A stretch of DNA of 64,000 nucleotides from an uncultured Prevotella sp. (lineage in GTDB: Bacteria; Bacteroidota; Bacteroidia; Bacteroidales; Bacteroidaceae), in NCBI GenBank assembly GCA_944319935.1, contig CALUFM010000006.1:93616-157615 (forward strand), in the 5' to 3' direction. Both the position numbers and the translations under genes were made by a program. The notes beneath the pieces were generated by a model. It did not search any database. It was given only the letters and a program-made list of their open reading frames with translations, and had not been told where the DNA came from. This document shows, in pieces, positions 50,657-59,411 of the stretch (the stretch's first letter is position 1; every line of letters starts with the position of its first letter).

Positions 50657-52969
50657 TCACTTCTTCTTCGAGTTGTTTATGACATTCATGCACTCCTCGA
50701 GCGTAAGCTCCGCCGCGCGCTCGTGCATGGCCTTGGGCAGGCGGTAGTTCTTGCCGTCATACGCGAGGTAAGGGCCGTAGCGTCCGTTCATCACCTCGAG
50801 CTTCGGCTCTTCGTCGAAAGCCTTGATGTGGCGTTTGGTTTCCTGCAGTCGCTTGGTCAGGATCAGGTTTATCGCGCCGTCGAGCGATATCTTCATGGGG
50901 TCGTCGGTCTTGGGCAGCGACACGTACTTCTTGTCGTGCATGACGTAGGGGCCGAACCTGCCCGCCCCGATTACCACGGGCTTGCCCTCGAAGTCGCCGA
51001 GAGTGCGCGGCAGGCGGAACAGCTCGAGAGCCTCGTCAAGCGTGATGGTCTCCATGCTCTTGTCGGCCGGCAGTTGGGCGAAGCGCGGCTTCTCCTTGTC
51101 CTCGGCCTTGCCGATTTGCACCACGGGGCCGAACCTTCCGATTTTCACAAACACGGGCTTGCCCGTCTTGGGCTCCGTGCCGAGCTGGCGTTCGCCGGCC
51201 TTGTGTTCCTCGCGCGAGTTCATCGTCTTCTCCACGTTCGGCTCAAAGTCGTTGTAGAAGTGCTTTATCATGCTCGTCCACTGCGCCTTTCCCTCGGCTA
51301 TGGTGTCGAACTGCTGCTCCACCTTGGCCGTGAAGTTATAGTCCATGATGCCGGGGAAATACTTCATCAGGAAGTCGTTGACCACGATGCCTATGTCAGT
51401 GGGCAGCAGCTTGCCCTTCTCGTTGCCGGTCATCTCAGCCTTGGTCTTGTTCGTTATGGTGTCGCCGTCGAGTATGTCAACGGTGTAGAATCGTTCCTCG
51501 CCCTTCTTGTCGCCCTTCTGCACGTAGCCCCTTTGCTGTATTGTGCTGATTGTCGGGGCGTAGGTTGACGGGCGGCCGATGCCCAGCTCCTCGAGCTTGC
51601 GCACGAGGCTGGCCTCGGTGTAGCGCAGCGGGCCTTGGCTGAAGCGTTGCGTGGCCACCACCTCGTCGCGGCGCAGGGGCTCGCCCTCAACCATGACGGG
51701 CAGCGTATGCGACGTGTCCTCCTGGCCGTCGGCCTCGTCGTCAGACGACTCGCGGTAGACTTTCAGGAAGCCGTCAAACTTCACAACCTCGCCGTTGGCG
51801 ATGAAATGCTCGTCCATGCCGTCCGCGCTGATGGTCACGGTGGTCTTCTCGAGCAGCGCGTCGGCCATCTGGCTGGCCGCCGTGCGCTTCCATATGAGGT
51901 CGTAGAGCCTCTTCTCCTGCTGCGTGCCGTCGATGGCGGCGTCGGCCATGTAGGTCGGGCGGATGGCCTCGTGGGCCTCCTGCGCGCCCTTCGAGTGGGT
52001 GTGGTATTGGCGCGGCTTGCTGTATTCCTCGCCCCAGAGGGAGGTTATTTCCTGCTTGCTCGAGTTGACGCAGAGCGAAGACAGGTTGACCGAGTCGGTA
52101 CGCATGTAGGTTATGCGTCCGTTCTCGTAAAGGTGCTGGGCCACCATCATCGTCTGCGACACGGTGAAGCCGAGCTTGCGGGCGGCCTCCTGCTGCAGGG
52201 TGGAGGTGGTGAACGGGGGCGCGGGCGTGCGCTTCATGGGCTTCTTCACTATGCCCGTGACGGTGAACTCGGCCTTCTTGCAGCGGTCGAGGAAGTCCAT
52301 TACCTCGTCGTGCGAGGTGAACCTCTTGTCAAGCTCGGCCTTCACTTCGGCCGTCTGCCCCTCGCCGGCGGGCACGGCGAACACGGCGTTGACGCGGTAG
52401 TACGTCTCGCTCTTGAACGCCTGGATTTCCCTTTCGCGCTCAACGATGAGCCTCACCGCCACGCTCTGCACTCGGCCGGCCGAGAGGGCGGGCTTCACCT
52501 TGCGCCACAGCACGGGCGAGAGCTTGAAGCCCACGAGGCGGTCAAGCACGCGGCGCGCCTGCTGGGCGTTGACGAGGTTCATGTCCAAGTGGCGCGGGTG
52601 CTGTATGGCCTCGAGTATGGCGGGCTTGGTTATTTCGTGGAAAACGATGCGGTTGGTGTTCTTCTCGTCAAGCCCCAGCACCTCGCAAAGGTGCCACGAT
52701 ATGGCCTCCCCCTCGCGGTCTTCATCGGACGCGAGCCACACCTGCTCTGAATTGTTGGCGTTGTTCTTCAGCTCGGTCACGAGTTTCTTCTTCTCCTCGG
52801 GTATCTCATAGTCGGGCGTGAAGGTGTCAGTGTCTATGCTTAGTTCTTTCTTCTTCAGGTCACGTATGTGCCCGTAGCTGGACATCACTTTGTAGTCTTT
52901 GCCCAGAAACTTCTCGATGGTCTTGGCCTTGGCCGGACTCTCGACGATTACCAAATTCTTTTGCATCAC
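50657..52969 (-). CDS. topA: DNA topoisomerase I
   Basis: 770 residues. N-terminal TOPRIM domain (LVIVESPAKAKTIEKFLG ... ASDEDREGEAISWH) and the core with active-site tyrosine Y288 in RITYMRTDSVNLS. The C-terminal 170 residues hold repeated GRFGPYV/GRYGPYL units instead of the four-cysteine zinc fingers of the E. coli enzyme, as is usual in this phylum. It relaxes negative supercoils. A second Met at residue 2 makes the precise start ambiguous by one codon. Heads the operon with aroK. Confidence 0.95.
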   Translation of the reverse strand: MMQKNLVIVESPAKAKTIEKFLGKDYKVMSSYGHIRDLKKKELSIDTDTFTPDYEIPEEKKKLVTELKNNANNSEQVWLASDEDREGEAISWHLCEVLGLDEKNTNRIVFHEITKPAILEAIQHPRHLDMNLVNAQQARRVLDRLVGFKLSPVLWRKVKPALSAGRVQSVAVRLIVEREREIQAFKSETYYRVNAVFAVPAGEGQTAEVKAELDKRFTSHDEVMDFLDRCKKAEFTVTGIVKKPMKRTPAPPFTTSTLQQEAARKLGFTVSQTMMVAQHLYENGRITYMRTDSVNLSSLCVNSSKQEITSLWGEEYSKPRQYHTHSKGAQEAHEAIRPTYMADAAIDGTQQEKRLYDLIWKRTAASQMADALLEKTTVTISADGMDEHFIANGEVVKFDGFLKVYRESSDDEADGQEDTSHTLPVMVEGEPLRRDEVVATQRFSQGPLRYTEASLVRKLEELGIGRPSTYAPTISTIQQRGYVQKGDKKGEERFYTVDILDGDTITNKTKAEMTGNEKGKLLPTDIGIVVNDFLMKYFPGIMDYNFTAKVEQQFDTIAEGKAQWTSMIKHFYNDFEPNVEKTMNSREEHKAGERQLGTEPKTGKPVFVKIGRFGPVVQIGKAEDKEKPRFAQLPADKSMETITLDEALELFRLPRTLGDFEGKPVVIGAGRFGPYVMHDKKYVSLPKTDDPMKISLDGAINLILTKRLQETKRHIKAFDEEPKLEVMNGRYGPYLAYDGKNYRLPKAMHERAAELTLEECMNVINNSKKK

Positions 52970-52996
52970 GTTCAGTCTACGTTTTCAATTAGGGCG

Positions 52997-53004
52997 CAAA
53001 AGTA
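52997..53004 (-). promoter_or_regulatory. Minus 7 box of topA
   Basis: TACTTTTG on the minus strand; start near 52992, leader about 23 bases. The minus 33 element is not clear. Confidence 0.55.
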
Positions 53005-53169
53005 AGCAAAACTTTTTCAGACACCTTATATAATATGTGAAATTTCCATTTTTTAAGAAATTTTAATCCTTCCGCAAGCCCGGCCACCCAAAACGCCCAG
53101 CCGCAACAGCACCCACGCCACAGCCCCGGCAAGCCGCCGCGCAACGCCCTGGCAGCCAGCGCGTTTCCC

Positions 53170-53250
53170 GTTTGCCGCATTCCGCCTTGCAAAACACGGC
53201 CTTCCGGCACGCAAAAAGCCACGTTTCACAGCATGAAAGGCCGCATTCCA
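53170..53250. repeat. Worn family D repeat between topA and the PCMD operon
   Basis: GCCTTGCAAAACACGGCCTT, CGCAAAAAGCCACGTTTCAC and GAAAGGCCGCATTCC are family D words in alternating orientation, with imperfect pairing. The rest of the 440-base gap contains only the two divergent promoters. Confidence 0.5.
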
Positions 53251-53350
53251 GATGCATCCCGGCGGCAAAACTGACGCCGGGCGAAGCGGAATGCACAAAA
53301 ATCACAGTACCAAAATATTTCACAAAAAACATGCAGTAATCGTCAAAAAA

Positions 53351-53382
53351 TTTGGAACGATAGGTTTTTCTGCTTAATTTTG
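53351..53382 (+). promoter_or_regulatory. Promoter of the PCMD/outer-membrane operon
   Basis: TTTG (53351-53354), 20 bases, TAATTTTG (53375-53382). Start near 53387, leader about 23 bases to ATG 53410. Confidence 0.7.
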
Positions 53383-53409
53383 CACCCAATTTCACCATAT
53401 TAATATAAA

Positions 53410-54561
53410 ATGAAGATTTACCATCTGCTGCTCGGCGCGGCCCTGTGCTGCTCGTTCACGTCATGTTTCAAGGACGAGCCGCTCAACGCCGAATGCGACA
53501 TCGAGCAGGCATACGTCCATGTTGACGACCCCACGACGATATTTTACTCAAATACCGACACGCTCGTGAACGTACTGTCAGACGCCGACGGGATAACATT
53601 CAGAATCAAGGCCGGCTCCGACGTGTCGGCCATGGCTCCGATATTCCGCCTCACCGAAGGAGCTACCATCAGCCCCGCGAACGGAAGCACGCAAGACTTC
53701 AGCGACGGCAGGACGGTGACATACACCGTGACCAGCCAGGACGGCTCTTGGCAACGCCAGTACAAAGTGTCGTTCACCACGTACAACCCCATCAGCAAGT
53801 TCGACTTCGAGAACTACAAGTTAGTTGACGGGCAGAACGGAGGGCAATACTACCAGTGGAGCGACCTCAACCCCGACGGCACTGAGGCTGGCAACTGGGC
53901 CACGGGCAACGGCGGCTTCAACATCAGCATGGGCACGGCCGCGCCAGACGAATACCCGTCATCACCGGCCGAGGGGCACACGGGACAGGGCGTGAAGCTC
54001 ACCACGAGCGACACCGGCCCGCTGGGCAACCTGCCCGGGATGAACATGCCCATAGCCGCCGGCAACCTCTTCATCGGCTACTTCGACGTCAGCAAAGCCC
54101 TGACGCAGACCATGCAGGCCACCAACTTCGGGCTGCCATTCGACCGCAAGCCACTGCGACTGACCGGCTGGTACAAGTACCACCCGGGCGCGCTCTTCAT
54201 CGACAGGTACAAGAACGAATACCCCGGGCGCACCGACATCGGCGACATATACGCCGTGCTGTACCGCAACCACGACGACAACGGCAACAGCTTCGTGCTG
54301 CACGGCGACGACGTGAAGACCAGCAAGTACATCGTGGCAATGGCGCAAGTGCCTGAAATACTGACCACTGACGACTGGACACACTTCGACGTGGAATTCA
54401 CCTACAGCGCAGACATCGACGACGAGACGCTGCTCAACCAGGGCTACAGCCTCGCCGTGGTATGCACATCGAGCATCGAAGGGGCGACGTTCAGCGGAGC
54501 CATCGGCAGCACGCTCTACGTTGACGAAATCGAAGTTATTTGGGACGAAACAAACGAATAA
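53410..54561 (+). CDS. PCMD-domain lipoprotein
   Basis: 383 residues. Lipoprotein signal (MKIYHLLLGAALCCSFTSC, C19). Residues about 30-130 form a beta-sandwich-like region, and the following 240 residues resemble the PCMD (putative carbohydrate metabolism) domain, ending with LYVDEIEVIWDE as such domains do. It is first gene of a three-gene operon; the outer-membrane barrel gene starts two bases after the stop. Function unproven; a surface-exposed, glycan-binding role is inferred from the family name and the neighbours. Confidence 0.8.
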   Translation: MKIYHLLLGAALCCSFTSCFKDEPLNAECDIEQAYVHVDDPTTIFYSNTDTLVNVLSDADGITFRIKAGSDVSAMAPIFRLTEGATISPANGSTQDFSDGRTVTYTVTSQDGSWQRQYKVSFTTYNPISKFDFENYKLVDGQNGGQYYQWSDLNPDGTEAGNWATGNGGFNISMGTAAPDEYPSSPAEGHTGQGVKLTTSDTGPLGNLPGMNMPIAAGNLFIGYFDVSKALTQTMQATNFGLPFDRKPLRLTGWYKYHPGALFIDRYKNEYPGRTDIGDIYAVLYRNHDDNGNSFVLHGDDVKTSKYIVAMAQVPEILTTDDWTHFDVEFTYSADIDDETLLNQGYSLAVVCTSSIEGATFSGAIGSTLYVDEIEVIWDETNE

Positions 54562-54563
54562 GC

Positions 54564-55316
54564 ATGAAGAAAACCATCATATCACTGCTGCTCGCCGCCG
54601 CCACAGCAATGCCCGCATGTGCAGGAGGCCTGCTTGACAACCTCGTGTACAACCTGCGCTTCGGCTACAGCATAGGCGGCACGGCCCCCATGGGCATGCC
54701 CGCCACCATCAGGAGCATGGACAAGTACACCCTCTCGCCGAACTTCAACCTCGGCCTCGGCGTCTACCGCGACATAACCGAACACTGGGGCGTAAGCACC
54801 GGCCTGTTCCTCGAGAACAAGGGAATGAAGGTTGACGCCACCGTGAAAAACTACCACATGGCCATAGTACACGGAGGACAGCGGCTGGACGGCAACTTCA
54901 CCGGCGGCGTGAACATGGACGTGGAGCAGTGGATGCTCACCCTGCCCATACAGGCGACTTACTCCTTCAACAGAAACCTGCACCTGAAGCTCGGCCCATA
55001 CCTCTCATACGTGCGCTCGCACAAGTTCACCGGCTACGCCTACGACGGCTACATACGCGTTGGCGACCCGACCGGCGCGAAGGTGGAAATCGGCTCTGAC
55101 GCTGGCAGCCGCGGCACATACGACTTCTCTGACGACATGCGCTCGTGGCAGTTCGGCATGTTGCTCGGCGTTGACTGGTACTTCCACAAGCACTGGGGCG
55201 CGTTCGCCGACCTTTCGTGGGGCTTCACCGACATCTTCCACGAAAGCTTCGACACCATCGACCAGAACCTTTACCCCATCTACGGGACAATAGGCATATC
55301 ATACAGAATCAAATAA
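54564..55316 (+). CDS. Outer membrane beta-barrel protein (PorT/OmpX-like)
   Basis: 250 residues from ATG 54564. Signal peptide MKKTIISLLLAAATAMPACA, then alternating amphipathic strands (FNLGLGVYRDITEHWGVSTG, LHLKLGPYLSYVRSHKFTGY) and a C-terminal strand IYGTIGISYRIK, typical of eight- to ten-strand barrels. Such proteins are often annotated PorT-family; no transport role can be assigned. It lies between two PCMD-domain genes with gaps of 2 and 25 bases, so it is likely the outer-membrane partner of these surface proteins. Confidence 0.8.
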   Translation: MKKTIISLLLAAATAMPACAGGLLDNLVYNLRFGYSIGGTAPMGMPATIRSMDKYTLSPNFNLGLGVYRDITEHWGVSTGLFLENKGMKVDATVKNYHMAIVHGGQRLDGNFTGGVNMDVEQWMLTLPIQATYSFNRNLHLKLGPYLSYVRSHKFTGYAYDGYIRVGDPTGAKVEIGSDAGSRGTYDFSDDMRSWQFGMLLGVDWYFHKHWGAFADLSWGFTDIFHESFDTIDQNLYPIYGTIGISYRIK

Positions 55317-55341
55317 AACAACATTATTAAAACATCGACAA

Positions 55342-56967
55342 ATGAAGAAGATTTACACATTCATGGCTGCGGCCGTCATGGCTTTGACCGCCAACGCCAA
55401 GGACTACGTAGACCAACTGGCCATCACGCTCAACGGCTCGGAACCGATAACAAGCGAGGCCACGATTTCAGTCAACGCAGTTGAGGGAGAAAATCCCACA
55501 TACACCATCGTTCTCAACGACTTCAGCTTCTCAGGCTTACCCATCGGCGACGTGACCATAACCAACGTCAGCGGCACTACTACAAGCCCGGCAGGCGGAT
55601 ACACGTTCTTCAACGAGGTGAAAAACCAGGAAGCAGCCATAACAAACGGCAGCTCGATAGCCATGCTGCTCGGCGGAAAGGTCAACGTGTCGATACTCCC
55701 CGGTGGGTGGATGAACGACAAGGAGCTGCATTTGGTAATCAACCTCCCCGTCGTGATACCCGCAATGGGACAAGACCTTGATGTTGTGGCCATGTTCGGC
55801 GACGGCGGATTCCAGCTCCCCAACCCTGGCTTCGAGGACTTCCACAAGGCCATATACACCGCTACGGACTGGCTCGGGAACCAGACCGAATACTCAAGCG
55901 ACGAGCCTAACGCATGGCACTCGTTCAACAGCGGCGTGGCGACAGGCGCAGCGGCTTCGCTCACAGCAATGGCCCTGCAGAACGGCAGCACATCAATATC
56001 TGACGACGTGCGCCCCGGCTCGACAGGAACGAAGAGCGTGAAAATATCCAACTCTGACGTATTCGGCATCGCCGCTAACGGCACCATGACCACGGGACAG
56101 CTTCAGGCGGGCAGCATCGACGCCGCAAGCACAGACAACTGCTCGTTCCTCGACTTCACGAACGAAGCCGTTGACGGCAACAACGCCCCCTTCTACACCG
56201 TGTTCACAGGCACTCCCGACGCTGTGTCGGTATGGGTTAAATTCAAGCAAGGCACAGAAATGCCTGAATATCCCTACGCTACGATGAGCGCGATAATCAC
56301 AGACGGCACACGCTGCCAAGACCCCGCGCCTGCCGACGCCTCAACAGCCAACATCGTGGCAAAGGCGCAGAACAACACAATCGCAAGCAACGAAGCCGAG
56401 TGGCAGCAATTAATCGTACCCTTCGACTATGACACTTACACCGGCAACGACGCCGTAGCAAAGGCCGTACTCGTAACGTTCTCGACAAACGCAACACCCG
56501 GGAAAGGCAGCACCAACCCCGAATCGCGCGACGAGCTGTACGTTGACGACATCGAGTTCATATACAACGCCGGCCTCAGCAAGCTCGCATACAACGGCAC
56601 GGAAGTAGCACTTGAGGAAGGAAAGTATGAATATGAGATTGAAGACCTTGCCGCCACGAATGTGACAGTCGACCAAATCGAGGCCGTTTCAGACGGACGC
56701 GGAGCTTACGTTACAACCACCGTAAACCCGACTCCCAACGGTTACAAGGCCATCACGACCGTGATTTCAAACGACTTCAAGACAATCAACACCTACACCC
56801 TGAACATCAACAACGTGACCACAGGCATAAACAGCGTGGAGAACGCAGCCGACAACACGATTGAAGCCATCTACAACATCAGCGGACAGCGCATCAACGA
56901 GATGCAGAAGGGCGTCAACATCGTGCGCATGTCTGACGGAACAACCGTTAAGGTGCTGAAGAAATAA
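55342..56967 (+). CDS. Calycin-like plus PCMD protein with C-terminal sorting domain
   Basis: 541 residues. Signal peptide (to about residue 19). Residues about 20-155 resemble a calycin-like domain; 156-415 a PCMD domain (LPNPGFEDFHKAIYTATDWL ... DELYVDDIEFIYNAG). After a linker of about 70 residues the end, IEAIYNISGQRINEMQKGVN ... VKVLKK, looks like a type IX secretion sorting signal. Unlike the first gene of the operon it has no lipobox, so it may be secreted and attached by a different route. A strong terminator follows 25 bases after the stop. Confidence 0.8.
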   Translation: MKKIYTFMAAAVMALTANAKDYVDQLAITLNGSEPITSEATISVNAVEGENPTYTIVLNDFSFSGLPIGDVTITNVSGTTTSPAGGYTFFNEVKNQEAAITNGSSIAMLLGGKVNVSILPGGWMNDKELHLVINLPVVIPAMGQDLDVVAMFGDGGFQLPNPGFEDFHKAIYTATDWLGNQTEYSSDEPNAWHSFNSGVATGAAASLTAMALQNGSTSISDDVRPGSTGTKSVKISNSDVFGIAANGTMTTGQLQAGSIDAASTDNCSFLDFTNEAVDGNNAPFYTVFTGTPDAVSVWVKFKQGTEMPEYPYATMSAIITDGTRCQDPAPADASTANIVAKAQNNTIASNEAEWQQLIVPFDYDTYTGNDAVAKAVLVTFSTNATPGKGSTNPESRDELYVDDIEFIYNAGLSKLAYNGTEVALEEGKYEYEIEDLAATNVTVDQIEAVSDGRGAYVTTTVNPTPNGYKAITTVISNDFKTINTYTLNINNVTTGINSVENAADNTIEAIYNISGQRINEMQKGVNIVRMSDGTTVKVLKK

Positions 56968-56992
56968 ATCTGAGACAAAGGATATCCATTAT

Positions 56993-57033
56993 AAAAAAGT
57001 CCTGGATGCTGTTAAGGCATTCAGGACTTTTTT
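56993..57033 (+). terminator. Terminator of the PCMD operon
   Basis: AAAAAAGTCCTG pairs with CAGGACTTTTTT around a partly paired GATGCTG/GGCATT centre. The stem ends in a run of six T. A classical factor-independent, probably bidirectional terminator. Confidence 0.88.
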
Positions 57034-57150
57034 GTACATTTGCAATGTGCAAAGCTCTAAGACAAAGAGAAAAGGCCACTTGTAAACGTTCATGGCGCAT
57101 GAATGTTTTGCACACAGATGACCGTGAAAAGCCATAATGACACTTATATA

Positions 57151-57259
57151 AACGGCCTCGAAGAGGTCGAATGATGCTTAACCGCATGTGGAGCGACAAA
57201 CGGGAGCGGAACTTGCGGCTATAAAACGAAACATTATCAACGGCCTCGAAGAGGTCGAA
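57151..57259 (+). repeat. REP-like units left of the transposase (A-B-A)
   Basis: Unit a, GGCCTCGAAGAGGTCGAA, occurs at about 57154-57171 and again at 57242-57259. It is itself a hairpin (CCTC-GAA-GAGG). Between them unit b reads GCTTAACCGCATGTGGAGCG, ten bases, GCGGAACTTGCGGC (57176-57219). The second unit a lies 21 bases before the transposase start. Inverted copies stand on the other side of the gene. Confidence 0.85.
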
Positions 57260-57280
57260 CAACACCAATAATGAAAACAA

Positions 57281-57733
57281 ATGAGTTATACACGATTATT
57301 ATATCATATTGTTTTTCGCCCTAAAAACAGCATTCCCGCAATAACGGAAAAATACGAAGAATGTCTTTACAAATATATTTGGGGGTTCATAAAAAGGAAA
57401 AACGGCGTTTTATACCGGATAAACAGTATGCCAGACCACATCCACATGCTGGTCCAGTTGCCTCCTTCATCATCCCTGTCAGACTTTATGCACGACCTGA
57501 AAACCGCCACGAACAAATATATGAATGAAGAAAAAGACAAGTTCCCGTTATTCAGCGGATGGGGCAAATCATATTGCGCATACAGTTGTTCCGCATCAGA
57601 CATTACGGACATATCCGATTACATCAAGACTCAAAAGGAACATCACAAAAAGACAAACCTTCACGATGAGTTACTAAAAATATCAAAAGAATGCGGCATC
57701 AATATAGAAATGAAATATTTTCTTAAAGAATGA
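57281..57733 (+). CDS. Y1-type (HUH) transposase, IS200/REP-associated family
   Basis: 150 residues. The HUH metal motif is H53-I-H55 in SMPDHIHMLVQLP and the catalytic tyrosine is Y114 in ISDYIKTQKEHH, with Q118 four residues on, as in TnpA. The N-terminus TRLLYHIVFRPKNSIPAI is the conserved first strand. All catalytic residues are present, so the protein may be active. Single-strand transposases of this type cut at hairpins; the private inverted repeats on both sides are the likely substrates. Codon use is more AT-rich than the neighbours (many AAA and ATA codons), suggesting recent arrival. Confidence 0.9.
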   Translation: MSYTRLLYHIVFRPKNSIPAITEKYEECLYKYIWGFIKRKNGVLYRINSMPDHIHMLVQLPPSSSLSDFMHDLKTATNKYMNEEKDKFPLFSGWGKSYCAYSCSASDITDISDYIKTQKEHHKKTNLHDELLKISKECGINIEMKYFLKE

Positions 57734-57747
57734 AGACTATATTTTCA

Positions 57748-57840
57748 TTCGACCTCTTCGAGGCCGCACAATATAAAAACATGGAAAACCGCAAGTTCCG
57801 CTACGCTCCACATGCGGTTAAGCACAATTGGACGGCTTCG
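57748..57840 (-). repeat. REP-like units right of the transposase (inverted copy)
   Basis: TTCGACCTCTTCGAGGCCG (57748-57766) is the inverse of unit a. AACCGCAAGTTCCGCTACGC and TCCACATGCGGTTAAGC (57790-57826) are the inverse of unit b, here with two instead of ten central bases. A small GGACGGCTTCGCCGCCC hairpin follows. The remaining gap to DUF2851 (57841-58046) shows no gene. Confidence 0.85.
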
Positions 57841-58046
57841 CCGCCCTGACAACAAATATTCATGAAACAACATATTATGGAAGAACAATATCGGAAACAA
57901 CAGCAAACGAACTTTTATGAAAAATACGCTTGACTGTTTTCACTGCCGCTATAAGAAACCGGCAACCAACAAGTAAAAGCAAACAACAAAGCTGTCATCC
58001 CAGCTTCTTTGTTTCATTTCCACTTAAATCACAAACGAAGCATTTG

Positions 58047-58108
58047 CCTTCAGCTCCTTAGTGGGCGAAGCGAACGGTAACTTCTTTAACTTCTCTAACT
58101 TCTTGATA
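58047..58108. repeat. Family A arm directly before the DUF2851 gene
   Basis: TTCAGCTCCTTAGTGGGCGA, AGCGAACGGTAAC, then TTCTTTAACTTCTCTAACTTC, ending a few bases before ATG 58114. It matches the order of the 18113-18169 arm (CTCC core, GCGAACGnAGTGAGCGGTAAC, TTTAACT words). No left arm was found. Confidence 0.65.
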
Positions 58109-58113
58109 AAAGC

Positions 58114-59409
58114 ATGGAAGCCCTTTTGCAATACGCATGGAAGCACAAGATGTTCCCCCTGAAACCATTGGAAACAACCGACGGGCAGCCCGTAGAGGTG
58201 ATAGACACGGGACTGCAGAACACCGACGCGGGGCCAGACTTCTTCAACGCGAAGGTGAAAATCGGCGGCACCGTATGGATAGGGAACGTCGAAATACACG
58301 AAAAATCATCATACTGGACGAGGCACGGGCACGACCGCGACGCCGCTTACGACAACGTCGTGCTGCATGTGGCCTCGGCAATTGACGCCGACGTGGTGAC
58401 GGCCGCCGGCCGACGAGTGGCGCAGGTGCGGATGGACGTGCCCCAGGGCGTGAAGGACAACTACGCCGCCCTGCTGCACGAGGACCGCTACCCGCCGTGC
58501 TACGCCATCGTGCCAAGCCTCGGCCGCCTGACCACGCACAGCCTCATGAGCCGCCTCCTGGCCGAACGCCTTGAGCAGAAGACGGCGGCCATCAACCACA
58601 GGGTGGAGCTTTGCGGCGGCTCGTGGGAGTCGGCATTGTTCGTAACGATGGCCAGGAACTACGGCTTCGGCGTTAACGGCGACGCCTTTGAGCGTTGGGC
58701 TATGTCAGTGCCGCTCGCGGCAGCCGGCCACCACAGGGACGACCTGTTCCAAATCGAGGCCCTGTTCATGGGTCAGGCGGGGCTGCTTGCCCCCGACGCC
58801 ATACCCGAACACAGCCGCGACGAGGCCATGCGTGATGGCTACTTCGAGCGGCTGAGGCGCGAATACGAGTACCTTGCCCACAAGTTCGGCCTGAGGCCCA
58901 TCGACCGGACGGCGTGGAAATTCATGCGCATGAGGCCGCAGAACTTCCCGCACATCCGCCTGTCACAACTCGCCCGCCTGTATCATTCGCGCCAGGCCGA
59001 CCTGAGCCGCTTGGCCGAATGCGCCTCGGCGGAAGAGATGCGCAAGCTGCTCGGCACGGAGGTGACGCCCTACTGGGAGACGCATTACACCTTCGGCCCT
59101 GCGAGCGGACGGCGGCGCAAGGCTTTGTCGGCTGCCTCGCTCGACCTTATAATAATCAACACGGCCGTGCCCATGCTGTTCGCCTACGGCCGCCACCGCC
59201 ACGACGAGGCGATGTGCAGCCGCGCACTCGACATCATGACGCAGCTAAAGGCGGAAGACAACCACGTCACGCGCCTGTGGCGGCAGTGCGGACTGAAGGC
59301 TGAAAACGCCGGCGACAGCCAGGCGTTGATACAACTGAAGCGCGAATATTGCGACCGCAAGGACTGCCTGAGGTGCAGAATAGGGTATGAGTTTTTAAGG
59401 GTCAAATAG
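58114..59409 (+). CDS. DUF2851 family protein
   Basis: 431 residues. The N-terminus MEALLQYAWKHKMFPLKPLE and the TGLQNTDAGPDFFNAKVKIG / GNVEIHEKSSYWTRHGHDRD region are the hallmark of DUF2851, widespread in Bacteroidetes. The C-terminus has four cysteines in the short segment YCDRKDCLRCRIGYEFL, possibly a metal site. No signal peptide, so cytoplasmic. Function unknown; I can add only that it is complete, intact and preceded by a repeat arm with no visible promoter. Confidence 0.85.
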   Translation: MEALLQYAWKHKMFPLKPLETTDGQPVEVIDTGLQNTDAGPDFFNAKVKIGGTVWIGNVEIHEKSSYWTRHGHDRDAAYDNVVLHVASAIDADVVTAAGRRVAQVRMDVPQGVKDNYAALLHEDRYPPCYAIVPSLGRLTTHSLMSRLLAERLEQKTAAINHRVELCGGSWESALFVTMARNYGFGVNGDAFERWAMSVPLAAAGHHRDDLFQIEALFMGQAGLLAPDAIPEHSRDEAMRDGYFERLRREYEYLAHKFGLRPIDRTAWKFMRMRPQNFPHIRLSQLARLYHSRQADLSRLAECASAEEMRKLLGTEVTPYWETHYTFGPASGRRRKALSAASLDLIIINTAVPMLFAYGRHRHDEAMCSRALDIMTQLKAEDNHVTRLWRQCGLKAENAGDSQALIQLKREYCDRKDCLRCRIGYEFLRVK

Positions 59410-59411
59410 TC

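Larger units (their letters stand above)
57151..57840 (+). mobile_element. IS200/RAYT-like element: Y1 transposase framed by inverted REP-like units
   Basis: The whole unit spans the left repeats (A-B-A), the 150-residue transposase and the right repeats (A'-B'). The two flanks are inverted with respect to each other, as in REP-associated transposase loci, and unlike simple IS200 elements, whose end hairpins are not inverted copies. Outer borders are uncertain by about 20 bases. No target duplication is expected for this chemistry. Confidence 0.7.

Noticed and set aside
57281..57733. Interpretation as the enzyme that spreads families A to D
   Set aside because: Its flanking hairpin words share no sequence with those families, so no link can be shown from this window.
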